The notes below the pieces were generated by a model. It worked only from the letters and a program-made list of their open reading frames with translations, did not search any database and was not told the DNA's origin. Source: Ampelomyces quisqualis (Eukaryota > Ascomycota > Dothideomycetes > Pleosporales > Phaeosphaeriaceae). From it: 64,000 nt of DNA. The translations under genes and the position numbers were made by a program. The DNA lies in assembly GCA_018398575.1 (NCBI GenBank), contig JAGTXZ010000010.1, forward strand, positions 744,001-808,000, given 5' to 3'. This document shows, piece by piece, positions 53,537-64,000 of the stretch. Within the stretch, counting starts at the first letter, position 1. Each line of letters starts with the position of its first letter.

Positions 53537-55860
53537 GTTTATACCTAGACCTTAAGAAGTATACTTTTGCAACAAAGATAGTTAAGTATCTAAGATATAT
53601 TATTAAGGTAAGATAGGCTGTCTAGCTAAACCCTGCTAAGGTATAGGCTATTATAGAATAGAAGCCTCTAACATCTTCTTAAGAAGTCTAGAGTTTCCTT
53701 AAGTTTGCTAACTTCTATAGAGACTTTATGCTAAATTTCTCTAGCGTTACAGCCTCTTTGCATATGTTAACAAAGAAGAATACTACCTTTCTATAGATAA
53801 CTAAAGCGCAGTACGCGTTTAACTGCTTAAAGCGTATCTTTAACTCTAAACTAGTCCTAACTTAGTAAGACTCTGCGCAGCCTATAGTAGTAGAAGCAGA
53901 TAGCTTTAGAAGTACTTTTAGAAAGTACTTCTTACAGAACGTTAATAGAGTGCTTTACTCTATTATATACTACTTTATATTCTTATTACTAGTATAACGC
54001 AACTATACTATCTATAAGAAAAAGCTTATAGTAGTTGTTAAATACCTTAAAGTATAAACACTAGAGCTTTAAAGTGTCTACAAACTGTTTACTATTCTTA
54101 TAGACTATAAGAATCTAGAATACTTTATAACTATGCAATTGCTTATAGAGTAATAACAACGTTAGTTAGAACTACTATTTAAATTCTACTTTTACTTTTA
54201 GTACTACTTAAAGCGCCTTACTACCTATCTAGACGCGCTAAGCTAGTATAAGCAGAATGCGTAGAGTTATATACTGCAACTAGAGCGCGTTATAACTCTA
54301 CTTTTTGTCTAGTTTACGTCTATACAGCCCTATAAGAAAGGCTGTCTGCTTTTTCTAAAAGATTTTCTCTTCTTAGACTAGCACATATAAGAGCTTTAAA
54401 ATAAGGCTATACGCTAGAATAAGATATATTAAGCTTATTTGTAAGCAGTATACTAGAGCGCTAAAGTATTTCTATTAGAGGCTAAGATAAATTAACAAGT
54501 TAGTAACTGTAACATCTTTGCACATAGCGCGCTTTAGTAAAGAAGCGTAATATAGCTACTAAGGTAGAAGCTACTTACTATAACAGTTATTTAGTAAGTA
54601 CATAACTTAAACTTAGCTAGTTACCTAGGCAAAAATAGAACGTTTTAAATCTTGCGTTAGAACTATTATTAGAATAGAATAGCTATAGATATTGCTTAAT
54701 TTGTTTGCAACTACTACTACTATAGAGCGTATATATCTTAGCTCTAAAGGCAGAGTCTCTTATAGCCTATTCTAGTTGCAGATTAATACTAAGCCTAAAT
54801 CTTAATAGATTTTATAGTAAACCTCCTATAAGCTTATAAAACCTTCTCTTAATTTCTCTTAGTTATTACAGATAGGCTGTCTAAGTACGTGCAGCTAGAA
54901 GCTATATGTTCTATAAAGGCTAAGAATTGCTTAGAGCAATTTAAGAAAGTCTAGTAGTAGTTTTATAAGTTATAAGCAGTATAATTAGTAACTGCAGCTT
55001 AGACTAGCTAGGTAACTTCTAGAAAACCCTGTGCAAACTTGTAGGCGTTAAATAACTTTTGTCTACAGTATATTACTCTTAAACAGACAGTAGCACAAAA
55101 CAAGTAAACTAAGAAGTATAATTAGTTCTTAGAGTTATAGTAAATCTTTTCTAAACAAATTAGCTCTAATGCCTTGCAGCTTGCTAGCAAGTGCTAAATA
55201 ACAGAAACTCTTCTATAACTAGTGTAAGCCTAAACTTACTACTTAATAGATATAATATACTACTAATTTAGCCTAGTAATATTCTAAAGCTATTACTTAC
55301 AATAGTAAAGGAAAGAGTAGTCTAGTTTGTGCACTACCTGTAGAAAGAGATAGTAATAGCCTAAGCAGCAATCTTATATACTTAGCAAAAATAACAAAAG
55401 GCTACAGATTAGGCACGCTAACTAGCACGTTAATATTAGGTTAAAAATAGAGTATAGTTTTCTATAAGAAACGTTAAAACTGTGTAGAAAAGTAGAAAGT
55501 TAGACTAGCTATAGGTTAAGTACACTGTAGTTGCTGTTCTATCTCTACTTATAGTTACTCTAGATTTACTTAGAAGCCTTTATAAAACAGTACACGTTAA
55601 TCTTATTAAATTAGCTTTAGAAGATCTACTTCTAAGCTAAGTCTTCTAAGACTCTAGACTAGAACTAGCCTTAGAACTAGAGGACAAGGACAAAAATCTG
55701 CGCAAATAGAAAGTAGAAGAAATACTTTAAGAGAAAAACGCATATAGCTGCAATAAGAGACAAGTGCTAGTTAAGTAAAAGAGATAGATTACACTATTAT
55801 AGCACTCTAAGAAAGACTTTCTAGATACAGAAGCACTTTATATATTTAAATGCAAAAGAA
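53537..55860 (+). pseudogene. G3 truncated pol (RT end to chromodomain)
   Basis: It begins in the middle of RT (TTATACCTAGACCTTAAGAAG, equal to G1 near 23,218) and runs through RNase H, integrase and a chromodomain near 55,700-55,830. It has small indels relative to G1 and G2 (for example near 54,955 and 55,270), so this copy has also decayed by deletion. Confidence 0.8.
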
Positions 55861-56429
55861 CAAAGCATTTACAACGTAATATTACTTAAGAAATAGTAGG
55901 CAGAAAAATTTAGAGCTGTATAGGCTATAGAAGGTTTATTTTTTAGCTCTAAAGGGCAGCTGCTTAAGAGATAGCTAGGCTCCTACAAAAGACTTTAAGA
56001 AATTAACCTAAGGGCACAACAGAACTACACTAGCTTAGGACTAGTCTCTGCTAAAAGGTAACTTATTATTATTAGAAAACGCAGAGTAGTAATAGTAGTA
56101 ATAGGCTAGGCCTAAGAAGTTGTTACTAAAGCCTAGGGGCAACGCTGCGCGCAGCTTAAAGCAGAGAAAGACAAAAGTAGTAGTAAGAGCAGCGCAAAAG
56201 AAGGCCTAACGTAGACTCTAGTTAGTACTTTTATAAATAGAAGACAGGCTAGCTGCTATATATATTCTAGTTAGCTATAATCTTGCGCTGCAACGCTATT
56301 ATCTCCTGCATACCTTAGCCTAATATGTTTAGAGTAAGAACTAGGTTATTTACCTAGTTTCTGTAGCTAGATGTTATAATAACAAGAAATAATAACAGAG
56401 TATTAGGAGTAGAGCTAAAGGCTAAGGCT

Positions 56430-56934
56430 GTTACGCTACTATTCTAAGTAAGCTAGTAAGCTGCCTTAAAGTTAAGCTTAGCGTTATAGAACTATAGTAA
56501 GTTAGAAAAATAGTTGCAAAATAAGTGTAGCTAGAAAACTACTTACAGCCTTTAAGTACGTAGAGGCGCGCGTACTAGCCTTTTTAACGTATACCTTTAT
56601 ATTCTTACTGTTAGTAATAAGCTTATAGGCCTTAAGAGCTGCGCAAAGAGCTAGATACATAGAAAGCTAGCCTGTAAACAACTTACAATAGTATTTTACT
56701 ATGCAACAAAAGCTACACTTCTTACTACTATTCTATATATAGTTAATATAGCTGCAAACTGCGCACTTCTTAATATATAATAAGTAGTTAAACTATACGC
56801 GCTTTAGTGTTGCAGCCTTATTATTTAAGTTACTAGTTACTTTATAACTGCCTGTATAGTAATAGCGCCTTAAGAGTATAACAAGGTTAAGGAAAAAGCG
56901 CTTAAAGCGCGCAGGAAATAACATTAGAAAGCAA
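56430..56934 (-). pseudogene. Antisense cysteine-motif ORF of G3
   Basis: ATG at 56,932-56,934, followed by a frame alignable with G1 and G2 but with more substitutions. Its third occurrence shows that it belongs to the element. Confidence 0.4.
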
Positions 56935-57217
56935 TTAACAGGTTAATTGTTAAAAAAGTAGGTGCAGTTAGTGTATAGTCTAGGCGCAGTCTAAAGGTAA
57001 AAGAGAAACTAAAGAAGAATAGTGTTAGTAGTGCAAGAACTAGGATAGAGCTAGCTAAGCGCTAATATAAAATTATAGTAGGCATATAGACGTACGCGTA
57101 TAGTAGGCAGCTAAGTAATAAGTAGCGCTAGAACAACCTTAGCCTGTCTTTGCAACGCAATTACTATATTATAATAACATAAGCTCTTACATTAAGAGAA
57201 GAGTAAGTAAAGAGGTA

Positions 57218-57404
57218 TGTAATAGGCTAGGCTTTACCTAGCCCTTTGCCTTCTTAAGAAGAGCTTAGTCTAGCCTTACTACCTCTTTATAGACTAGCAC
57301 GTACAGAGAGTATATAAACCTCTTCTGTAACTAGTAGAAAAGCTTAAGGAATACAACTCTTTCTAGCACCTTATTGTTCTATCTTTGCGGGCTAGCCTAT
57401 AATA
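57218..57404 (+). repeat. G3 outer 3' LTR
   Basis: 187 bp ending CTATAATA (from CTATAACA), followed by ACTCT at 57,405-57,409. Confidence 0.94.
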
Positions 57405-58839
57405 ACTCTAGACAAAAGAAGAGCTAGAATAGTACTATAGTTCTAGTAGCAGAAGATAACAGCTATGCCTAGTTAAATAAAAGGTTCTACTAGGTTAAGT
57501 ATAATACTAGACTAAAACAGTTTAATAACAAGAGGGCTTTTACAAAAGTGTTACAGTAGACTAGCGCAGAACAAAAAGCAGTAATTTGCTAATTTATAGT
57601 AGTAGTGTCTCTTCTACTAGTAACTAAGGCACTATATACGTTGTATTTTATCTAAGCTGCGTGCAATCTACTAGTACTATTACAATATAAAAGTTATAAC
57701 AAAAACACGTTAGAGTATATATTATTAGCTATTAAATAAATAGATGTTCTAAAAGAAGAGTTTTAACCTTTTAGACAGACATAAGGAAAAGAAAAGGATT
57801 TTAACTACCTTAAATAGCACGCGCTAACCTATATTATTAACAATATCTATATATATAGAGCTCTTAATAGTATATATACTAGAATAAATAGTAAGGCCTA
57901 CTATATTATAATAGTAAAACAATTCTACCTAATAATAAACAAGAGAGATTTTCTTATATAGATCTACCTCTATAACTTTAGACAGCTTGCACTTATAGCG
58001 TTTAAACATAAGATAGTTATAGACTAAAGTTAATAGTGTACTACTACTAACTAGCGCAAGCATACCTTTACTACAAGCGTATTAATAGTAATACTATTTA
58101 GACAACTTAGATAGTCTATACTAAGCATGTTACTAAATTCTATTATACTGCTTTTTAGTAAGGTTACTGTATATATTACGTTGCTAGACTTTACACATAC
58201 TACTACAGTATTTGTCTAATACTACTATTAGAAAGTAACTAGCTGCCTTGTTACTCTATATAACAAAGATAGATTAGACTTTAACTCTTACTAAGTAAAC
58301 AAAATAAATGTAAAAATACACTTTTCTATAAGATACTTAAGGCTATTAGGTAAACGCTATAACAACCTTAAATATTACAAAGAAGATATAGTGCAATACG
58401 CGCCTAACTAGTATAGGACTAGAAAATAGCGCAAAGATTACGTATAGGTATAAGAGTTTAAATATAAAGACTATACGCAACTGTCTTAGACTATTGCAAA
58501 TAGTATAGCTATAGCTTAAGTATACCTAATACTTATATTTATTAATAATAAATACTAAGATAAGAATAGAAAGAAATATAAGTATATAAGTGCCTTTTGC
58601 AAGGTTATAGTATTTAATAATAACAGTTAAATTAATTATATAATAGAAATGCTAAGTATACACTACTATATATATAGTACAAAGACTAGATAATATACAC
58701 TATAAGTATTTAAAGTATATAACAATAACAACTATTATTTACTCTATACACTTAGTACTAAAAGATCTACTTATACTTAATAATAAGGTCTCTGTTTTAT
58801 AATATATAAATAATTACATTAATTAAGATAAATATAATA

Positions 58840-60005
58840 GACTATATTCTTTTACGTTTAATTAAGACTAGATACATATAGTGCAGAATTATAAATAGAA
58901 GCAAATGTAGTAAGACAGCTAGTATATAGCGTTAGACATAGTAAATAGAATTGTATATCTAATAATAGCTCTACTATAACTTTAATATACCTAATAAAAT
59001 ATAAACTTACTAACATAACAAGCGCTATAACATAAGACTACAGTATAAGGCTACTAACGCAACCTTCTTACTACACACTATACACTACTATAAACGTATA
59101 ATACTATCAACTCTTATCTATGTACGCAGGTATTATAGAGATATTATAACAGTTACCTAGAATTGCTAGTTAGTACAGACAGAAGGATAGCACTACTATA
59201 GTAACACTAGATATAATTGTTAAAAGACAGTATATACAATATAATATAACTAATAGTAAAAGAATATAACTTAATATACTCTAATATAAAACAAAAGATA
59301 AGAAGGTAGAAGATGCTAGGCTGTTTCCTATAGATAACTATAGCAAAAGAATACCTATAGTAAATTACAAGGGTAATTGTATTACAACAGAATAGACTAC
59401 TATAGAATATAGCTAATAGTTGCCTTATCTAGATAATTACATACTTTACTATCTAATATAACTACAACGCAGCCTAATAGATGCGCTTGTAATAGAATAA
59501 AACTAAACTAAATAATAATTAGAAGTAAGCTTTACTAAATAGAAACTTGCGTAGAAAGATAATAGAAACAGTTAATAAAGAGTTAAGTATAACACAAATT
59601 ACTTCTAATATAACAACTATATTAGTATTAAACTTAACTAGAAACAAGTATACTCTTATTAGGACAAACTAGCTATTATATGTATACTATAACCTACTAG
59701 CAATACATAAGTATATTAACAACTTTAATTATAATTTATTTGTATAAATATTAGAGTATAAATTAGACTTTAAAAGTAAATGTAATAGCATATACTACTA
59801 CACAAAGAAGAAAGATAAGTAGGTATAAATATAGATATCTATAAAGGCACGCTAGCATAGCGTATTACAAGAGATAGTTGTATTAAAGATACACTAGGCA
59901 TTATTTACAATTAAACTACAAATATAACTAGTATACTAGTATACTAGATCTATAATAACAACTTACTAGGTAAATAGTTTTCTGTGTATAGAGCTACTAA
60001 ATTGC
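58840..60005. other. Unassigned stretch of element D
   Basis: RIP composition; fragments of readable + strand frame but no recognised motif. A short doubled CTAGTATACTAGTATACTAG-type palindrome is at about 59,930-59,948. Confidence 0.35.
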
Positions 60006-60009
60006 TTAT

Positions 60010-60360
60010 ATTGCGCGTATAACTATTTATACTAATAGTAGACAACTATTATATACGCTAATATTTAGTTAAAGATAGAAAGATAAAGAGGCACCTGCTT
60101 ACTTATATTGCGCGCACTACTATTTATGCTAATAGTAGATAACTATTATATACGCTAATAATTAGTTAAGAACAAAAGAGTACCTAATTACCTGTATTAC
60201 GCGCACTACTATTTATGCTAATAGTAGACAACTATTATGTACGCTAATAATTAGTTAAGAATAAAAAGGTACCTAATTACTTATATTACGCGCATAAATA
60301 TTTATGCTAATAGTAGATAACTATTGTGTACGCTAGCACGTAGTTAAGGACAAGAAGCTA
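60010..60360. repeat. Tandem array, about 88 bp, four units
   Basis: Each unit has TATTGCGCGCACTACTATTT or a variant, then ATGCTAATAGTAGACAACTA, then ACGCTAATAATTAGTTAA. Each unit also carries an internal ATAGTAG/ACTATTAT-type dyad. Confidence 0.88.
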
Positions 60361-60559
60361 TCTAATTAAACAGCCTAACTACTACGCTCTAGCTAAATTT
60401 AAGGCAATATTAGACTATATGTGTTATAAAAACTCTACTTATACTTATAAAGTAAAAACTCTGTTGCGCTATATACATTGCTTACTTCTGCTACTCTTAC
60501 TAATAGTTTTCTAATATTTAAAGTATAAGGGCTTACTTTATATACTCTGTTCTAAGTAG

Positions 60560-62990
60560 TAAATTTAAGTAATGTTAGTAGTATACTATGTCTCTATCTA
60601 AACAAGCGCTAAAACAAGCGCTAACAGATAATAGTATAAAGGTTAGGCTTTTAGAAGATATAACTCTAGAACTAACATACTAAAAACTAAGACGCTGCAG
60701 AAACTAAAAACTATCTAAACCCTAACGCTACTATTCTTAAGCCTTAACTTTAGTATTAAAACAGATGTATAACTAACTGCTATACTAGCCTAACTAAAAA
60801 GTTACCTAATAAGACAGCCTAGAAATCAAATACTATACACTTCTAGATCTGCAGCCTTACTTACTTATTAACAAGAGAAATCTAGACATAGTAGTAGCAT
60901 AAGCATAACAAGCTAACACAAACTAAAAACTTATAGAACTAATATATAGAAAATATTAGTAGTTAAAAGAAAACTACTATTAGACTTAAGGCTGTTATAT
61001 TATAGGAAGATGCCTTACTATGCATAAACAAGTAGTTCTAACTGTTATAGAGTTATAACTCTTCTTATCTAGTATAGATCTATTTAGGTTACTACTATAA
61101 AGGAAAGAAAAACGCTAGGTAAAAAAAAGTATATTACTAGAAAATAAGACTATACTAGAGAAGGCAAGAGTTATTTTAGTAACGCAACTACTTACTAATA
61201 ATAGAAAGACGCTATGCAGTATAGTAATAATACTATAGCTTAATACACGCAGGCATGTGTACGCTTAAATACTACTAGACACTTAGATAAAAGTATAAAA
61301 TACTCTACTATTATTAGTTTAATTGCATATTAGCTTAATACTGTATAAAGAAGCTACCTGCTATATAAGTACTATTACAGCCTGCTAAGAACAGTAGCTA
61401 ATAGTAGGCACCTAGATACTAAACATATATAGTAACTTGCAGACCTATATAATAAGGTAAGAATAACTAGAAATTACTAGTGCTTATATATTAAACTACC
61501 TAGACAGATAGGTTCTTAAGCCTAGCGAACTGCTTAAAGACTTTGTTTACCTACTACAAGACCTAAAGAACGCAAGTACACTTCTAAAACAGCTATACTA
61601 GCTAACTAAAGACAGCCTAAATCTACTAAATTTCTAAACTCTAGTCTTGTAACAGTAATAGTATAGTTATTCTATAATAACAGGAAATAAAGTATTGCTG
61701 TAATAACTAGGAACTAAAAGAAGTTTAATAAACTAAGTGCAAATATAGTAGTACTAAAAGGCTTAGTTATATTTAACGCAATAAGAGAATTTAATAATAA
61801 CAGCACTAGGAAAACTATACTCTTCTATAGGTACACTATAGAAAGTATATTGCAAGTTCTATACGTAGTATTAGCTAATAGAAAGCAGACTACTTTAATG
61901 CTATTTGCAAAAAATAGAAAAACTTAGAAGGCATTTAATAGATTCTTATATAAGATAATATACAATAGGATATTACTGTATATATAAACTAACAAGAGAA
62001 TAACAAAGCTAACATTTTAGTACTAAAGGATACCTATAACAATAATATAGATAATATTCTAGCTAACTATACAAAAGAGAAGTAAGATTGCTATAATACG
62101 CTTATAGATAATTATAATAACAAAGAAAAGGAGAAGGCAAACTGCTTAATAGAAAAGAATAGAAAGAAGAATGTTAAAAAGAAAGGAAAAGTCTTATACA
62201 AAGATACTAATAATATAAGTAGGTCTAAATATAATATAATATATAATAACTTGCATAGAGTACTATCTATATACGCGTGCGTAAAGCATTAGGTAAGGTA
62301 AAAGATATTTTGCTAAAAGAGTATAGATATATAGATAAACTTATACTAAAATACCTTTATAAGGCAGATAAACAGCTATAGTTTAAGAACTATAGAGATA
62401 GCTAGAGTATTGTAGCAGAAGACGCATAGAAAGAATTTTTAATACAGGCCTATAATATTACAATTAAAGGTAACATACTTAACGTAATTGCCTTAACTAA
62501 AGAAGAATAGCGACTAGAACTAGATAAGTGCAATAGGTTAGTATAACAGTATAAAAAAGAAATAGAGTGTTATTAAGTAGTTGTAAATAGTAGGCGTAGC
62601 AAATGTTATAATAACTTAATATACTTTTACTAGTATAACGCGTAAATACTGTTAGGTTAGCCTTAATATAACGCAATAGTGTAGACTACTATAGCAGATA
62701 GTGCAGCACTAGCAGAAACAGCATATAATTTTAATATAACTAACTAACAAGATAGTTACTACTCTGCAAGTAGTAGTAGTAGTTATAGCCTTCTATATAT
62801 AAAGCGCGTTGTGTACCTACTAACGCGTACCCTATAGAACGTTAAGCCTAGTAGCTGTGTTTAGGCTAGCCTTCTTTTAAGAGAGTATAATCTAACTATA
62901 CTATATTTAATTAAAAAGCCTATATAACTAGACAAAGAGAACTAGCTTAGTTAGCCTACGCTACAAGAGTATAAAGATACAGGTAGCTAG
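60560..62990 (+). pseudogene. Unidentified degraded frames of element D
   Basis: One frame at about 60,980-61,600 gives an Arg/Lys/Thr-rich product; another, at about 62,540-63,040, gives a helical segment, then a Ser run (SASSSSSYS) and Leu-rich residues. Neither matches a family I know. They may be accessory genes of the element. Confidence 0.3.
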
Positions 62991-63047
62991 CTGCAGTATA
63001 TAGTTCTACTAGTACTATAGTACTTAACAGTTCTTAACTGTTAAATC

Positions 63048-63110
63048 TAGTAACACTAGCAACACTAGCAATACTAGTAACATAAGTAATATAGGTAATA
63101 CAAGCAACTT
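63048..63110 (+). repeat. Short degenerate 9-bp tandem repeat near the end of D
   Basis: About seven units of the form AGYAAYAYT (AGTAACACT, AGCAACACT, AGCAATACT and so on), with differences mostly C/T. Confidence 0.75.
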
Positions 63111-63250
63111 ACTATTAGGTTGCTATTAGGTTGCTAGCAACTAAAAGTAAGTAGAGTAACTTTAGCAAATTGTCTAGTAGATAGTATTACTATTAGGCAG
63201 CTGCAGGTCGCCGCAACTAAGCCAACCAGACAAATCTTAATTTTTCCCAA

Positions 63251-64000
63251 CGTATTAGTTTTATAAAAGAGATTAGCACTTAACCTACTAGACTATATTA
63301 TTTAGAAGAAAGGCTTTCTAAACTACTAGTGTTTAGGTAAACGCTGTAGTTGCAAAGAATAAACTAAAGTGTAGTCTTTGTTTATTACTATAGAGTTGTT
63401 TTTATATTAATTAATATAGTTTAGGAACTAACACTAGTATATACGTTTAAAGTCTAGTCTTTGTATATTCTTCTAGGTGTTATTAGTAGTGCGCTGTAAT
63501 AAACTTATATAATAAACATAGTTTCTACCTTATATATAGTAAGCTTCTAAGAAAAATTAAGAATAGTTATAATATTATAAAGATATTCTTATTCCTTATC
63601 TATGCGTAAATAATACTTTAATAACTTCTTCTTACCTTTCTCTACTACTGCCTTTACTATAGCTAGCTACTTCTTATAATAGCTAGTCTTATTATTCTTT
63701 TTAGATAGCTTAGTTGTTATTTAATCTAGAAAGTTAAAAAGTCTATTATATATTAACTAGATATACAGGGCCTAAGGTGTGTTACTTTTACTAATTCTAT
63801 TAGTAGCTTTTTTAAAGTTTACTAGTATACGTGTTATTACTCTAAGGTATAACTACTTAGCAGGTGCTAGCTAAAGCCTTTTAAGGTTCTTAAAGTCTGT
63901 AACTATATTATTATCTTGTAAATTACTACTACTACCTTGCAGAGCCTTATTAAGTGTAATTTCTTACTCTAGCTACTTGTTAATATAAGTAGCTAGAGAG
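63251..64000 (-). mobile_element. RIP-degraded hAT element, terminal part (runs off the window)
   Basis: It begins exactly where element D ends. Positions 63,252-63,320 match 12,838-12,900. On the minus strand from about 63,960 to 63,500 the frame gives a helical stretch with ALYIQLIYNRLFNFLDQITT and then LLKYYLRIDKEQEYLYNIIT, which fits the hAT blocks around LYNxLFDxLD and LxKYYxxTDxxxxxxYxxxxIL. Inactive. Confidence 0.55.
63500..63960 (-). pseudogene. hAT transposase fragment
   Basis: Central hAT segment with TAG/TAA stops. The coding end would lie to the left of about 63,500 and the N-terminal part outside the window. It is a different part of the protein from that kept at 5,490-7,632, so the two cannot be aligned fully here. 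Confidence 0.5.

Larger units (their letters stand above)
46996..57404 (+). mobile_element. Three-LTR chromovirus array G2-G3
   Basis: LTR (46,996-47,182), full internal region, LTR (53,350-53,536), truncated internal region, LTR (57,218-57,404). Only the outermost ends carry the target duplication ACTCT. The second internal region starts at a point equal to about 23,218 in G1, so gag, protease and half of RT are missing. At the middle junction the last bases of the LTR read ACATAACA instead of CTATAACA, changes RIP does not make, so a deletion joined the LTR end to mid-pol. Confidence 0.93.
46840..58830 (+). pseudogene. KDZ/Plavaka-like transposase remnant of D, split by the G array
   Basis: Before the break the frame reads YFSQNYYNFNIYKLLAIDIL, then LYLLLKRLVIKILEFTKDML, similar to the conserved DxxHLxLxGLxxxLLEW-type block of KDZ/Plavaka transposases. 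After the break (57,405 onward) come a helical region and, at about 57,770-58,020, FNYLK...HALTYIINNI...INSKAYYIIIVKQFYLIINKRDF. That is close to the family block with FxxPKxHxxxHY followed by ExxHxxxVKxxYxxTNKRD. Recognition is by eye and from memory of the family pattern. Stops are TAG/TAA only. Inactive. Confidence 0.5.
57405..63250 (+). mobile_element. Large DNA element D, 3' segment
   Basis: It continues the transposase to about 58,830, then unassigned frames and tandem repeats. The end at 63,250 reads AATTTTTCCCAACG and keeps unmutated CpG/CpA words in the last 60 bases (63,190-63,250). The same short terminus closes copies A and B. Confidence 0.6.

Overview
This window looks like a repeat-dense, A+T-rich block of a filamentous ascomycete (Pezizomycotina) genome. 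Nearly all of it shows the signature of repeat-induced point mutation (RIP). TpA is in strong excess, and the trinucleotides TCA and TGA are almost missing over tens of kilobases. Long transposon reading frames stay aligned only if in-frame TAG/TAA are read as former Gln/Trp/Arg codons. No rRNA, tRNA, CRISPR array or intact transposon gene was found. Organism and element families were inferred by reading alone; no database search was run.

Layout. (1) 1-5,487: repeat copy A, + strand, carrying a dead SNF2-type helicase; its upstream part lies outside the window. (2) 5,488-~7,720: 3' part of a RIPped hAT transposase ending in palindromic subterminal repeats. (3) ~7,721-8,935: the only island with ordinary base composition, holding a candidate two-exon gene (7,940-8,455) and a leader-like segment. 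(4) 8,936-12,837: unassigned RIPped repeat with a long AAAG microsatellite. (5) 12,954-~32,760: copy B of the helicase repeat, - strand, split by chromovirus E1 (14,275-27,964, target duplication TTCTT). E1 is itself split by chromovirus G1 (20,544-27,085, target duplication ATTAG). (6) ~33,000-~44,480: pogo/Fot1-like material, - strand, split by a second E element, E2 (33,579-40,693, - strand, target duplication CTAAC), and followed by several tandem arrays. (7) ~45,100-63,250: a large DNA element (copy D) with a KDZ/Plavaka-like transposase, split by a three-LTR G array (46,996-57,404) that has one target duplication, ACTCT. (8) 63,251-64,000: the end of another hAT element, - strand.

Relations. 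E (299-bp LTR) and G (187-bp LTR) are both Ty3/gypsy chromoviruses: gag with a CCHC knuckle, pol in the -1 frame relative to gag, and a C-terminal chromodomain. Both carry an antisense frame between the chromodomain and the 3' LTR with a CX2CX6C cysteine motif. In E the primer-binding site is perfectly complementary to a segment inside its own LTR, about where the transcript should begin, which suggests Tf1-type self-priming. Copies A, B and D end in a similar short terminus although their coding content differs. The nesting gives a relative order: B, then E1, then G1; pogo, then E2; D, then the G array. G1 is visibly less mutated than the other G copies.
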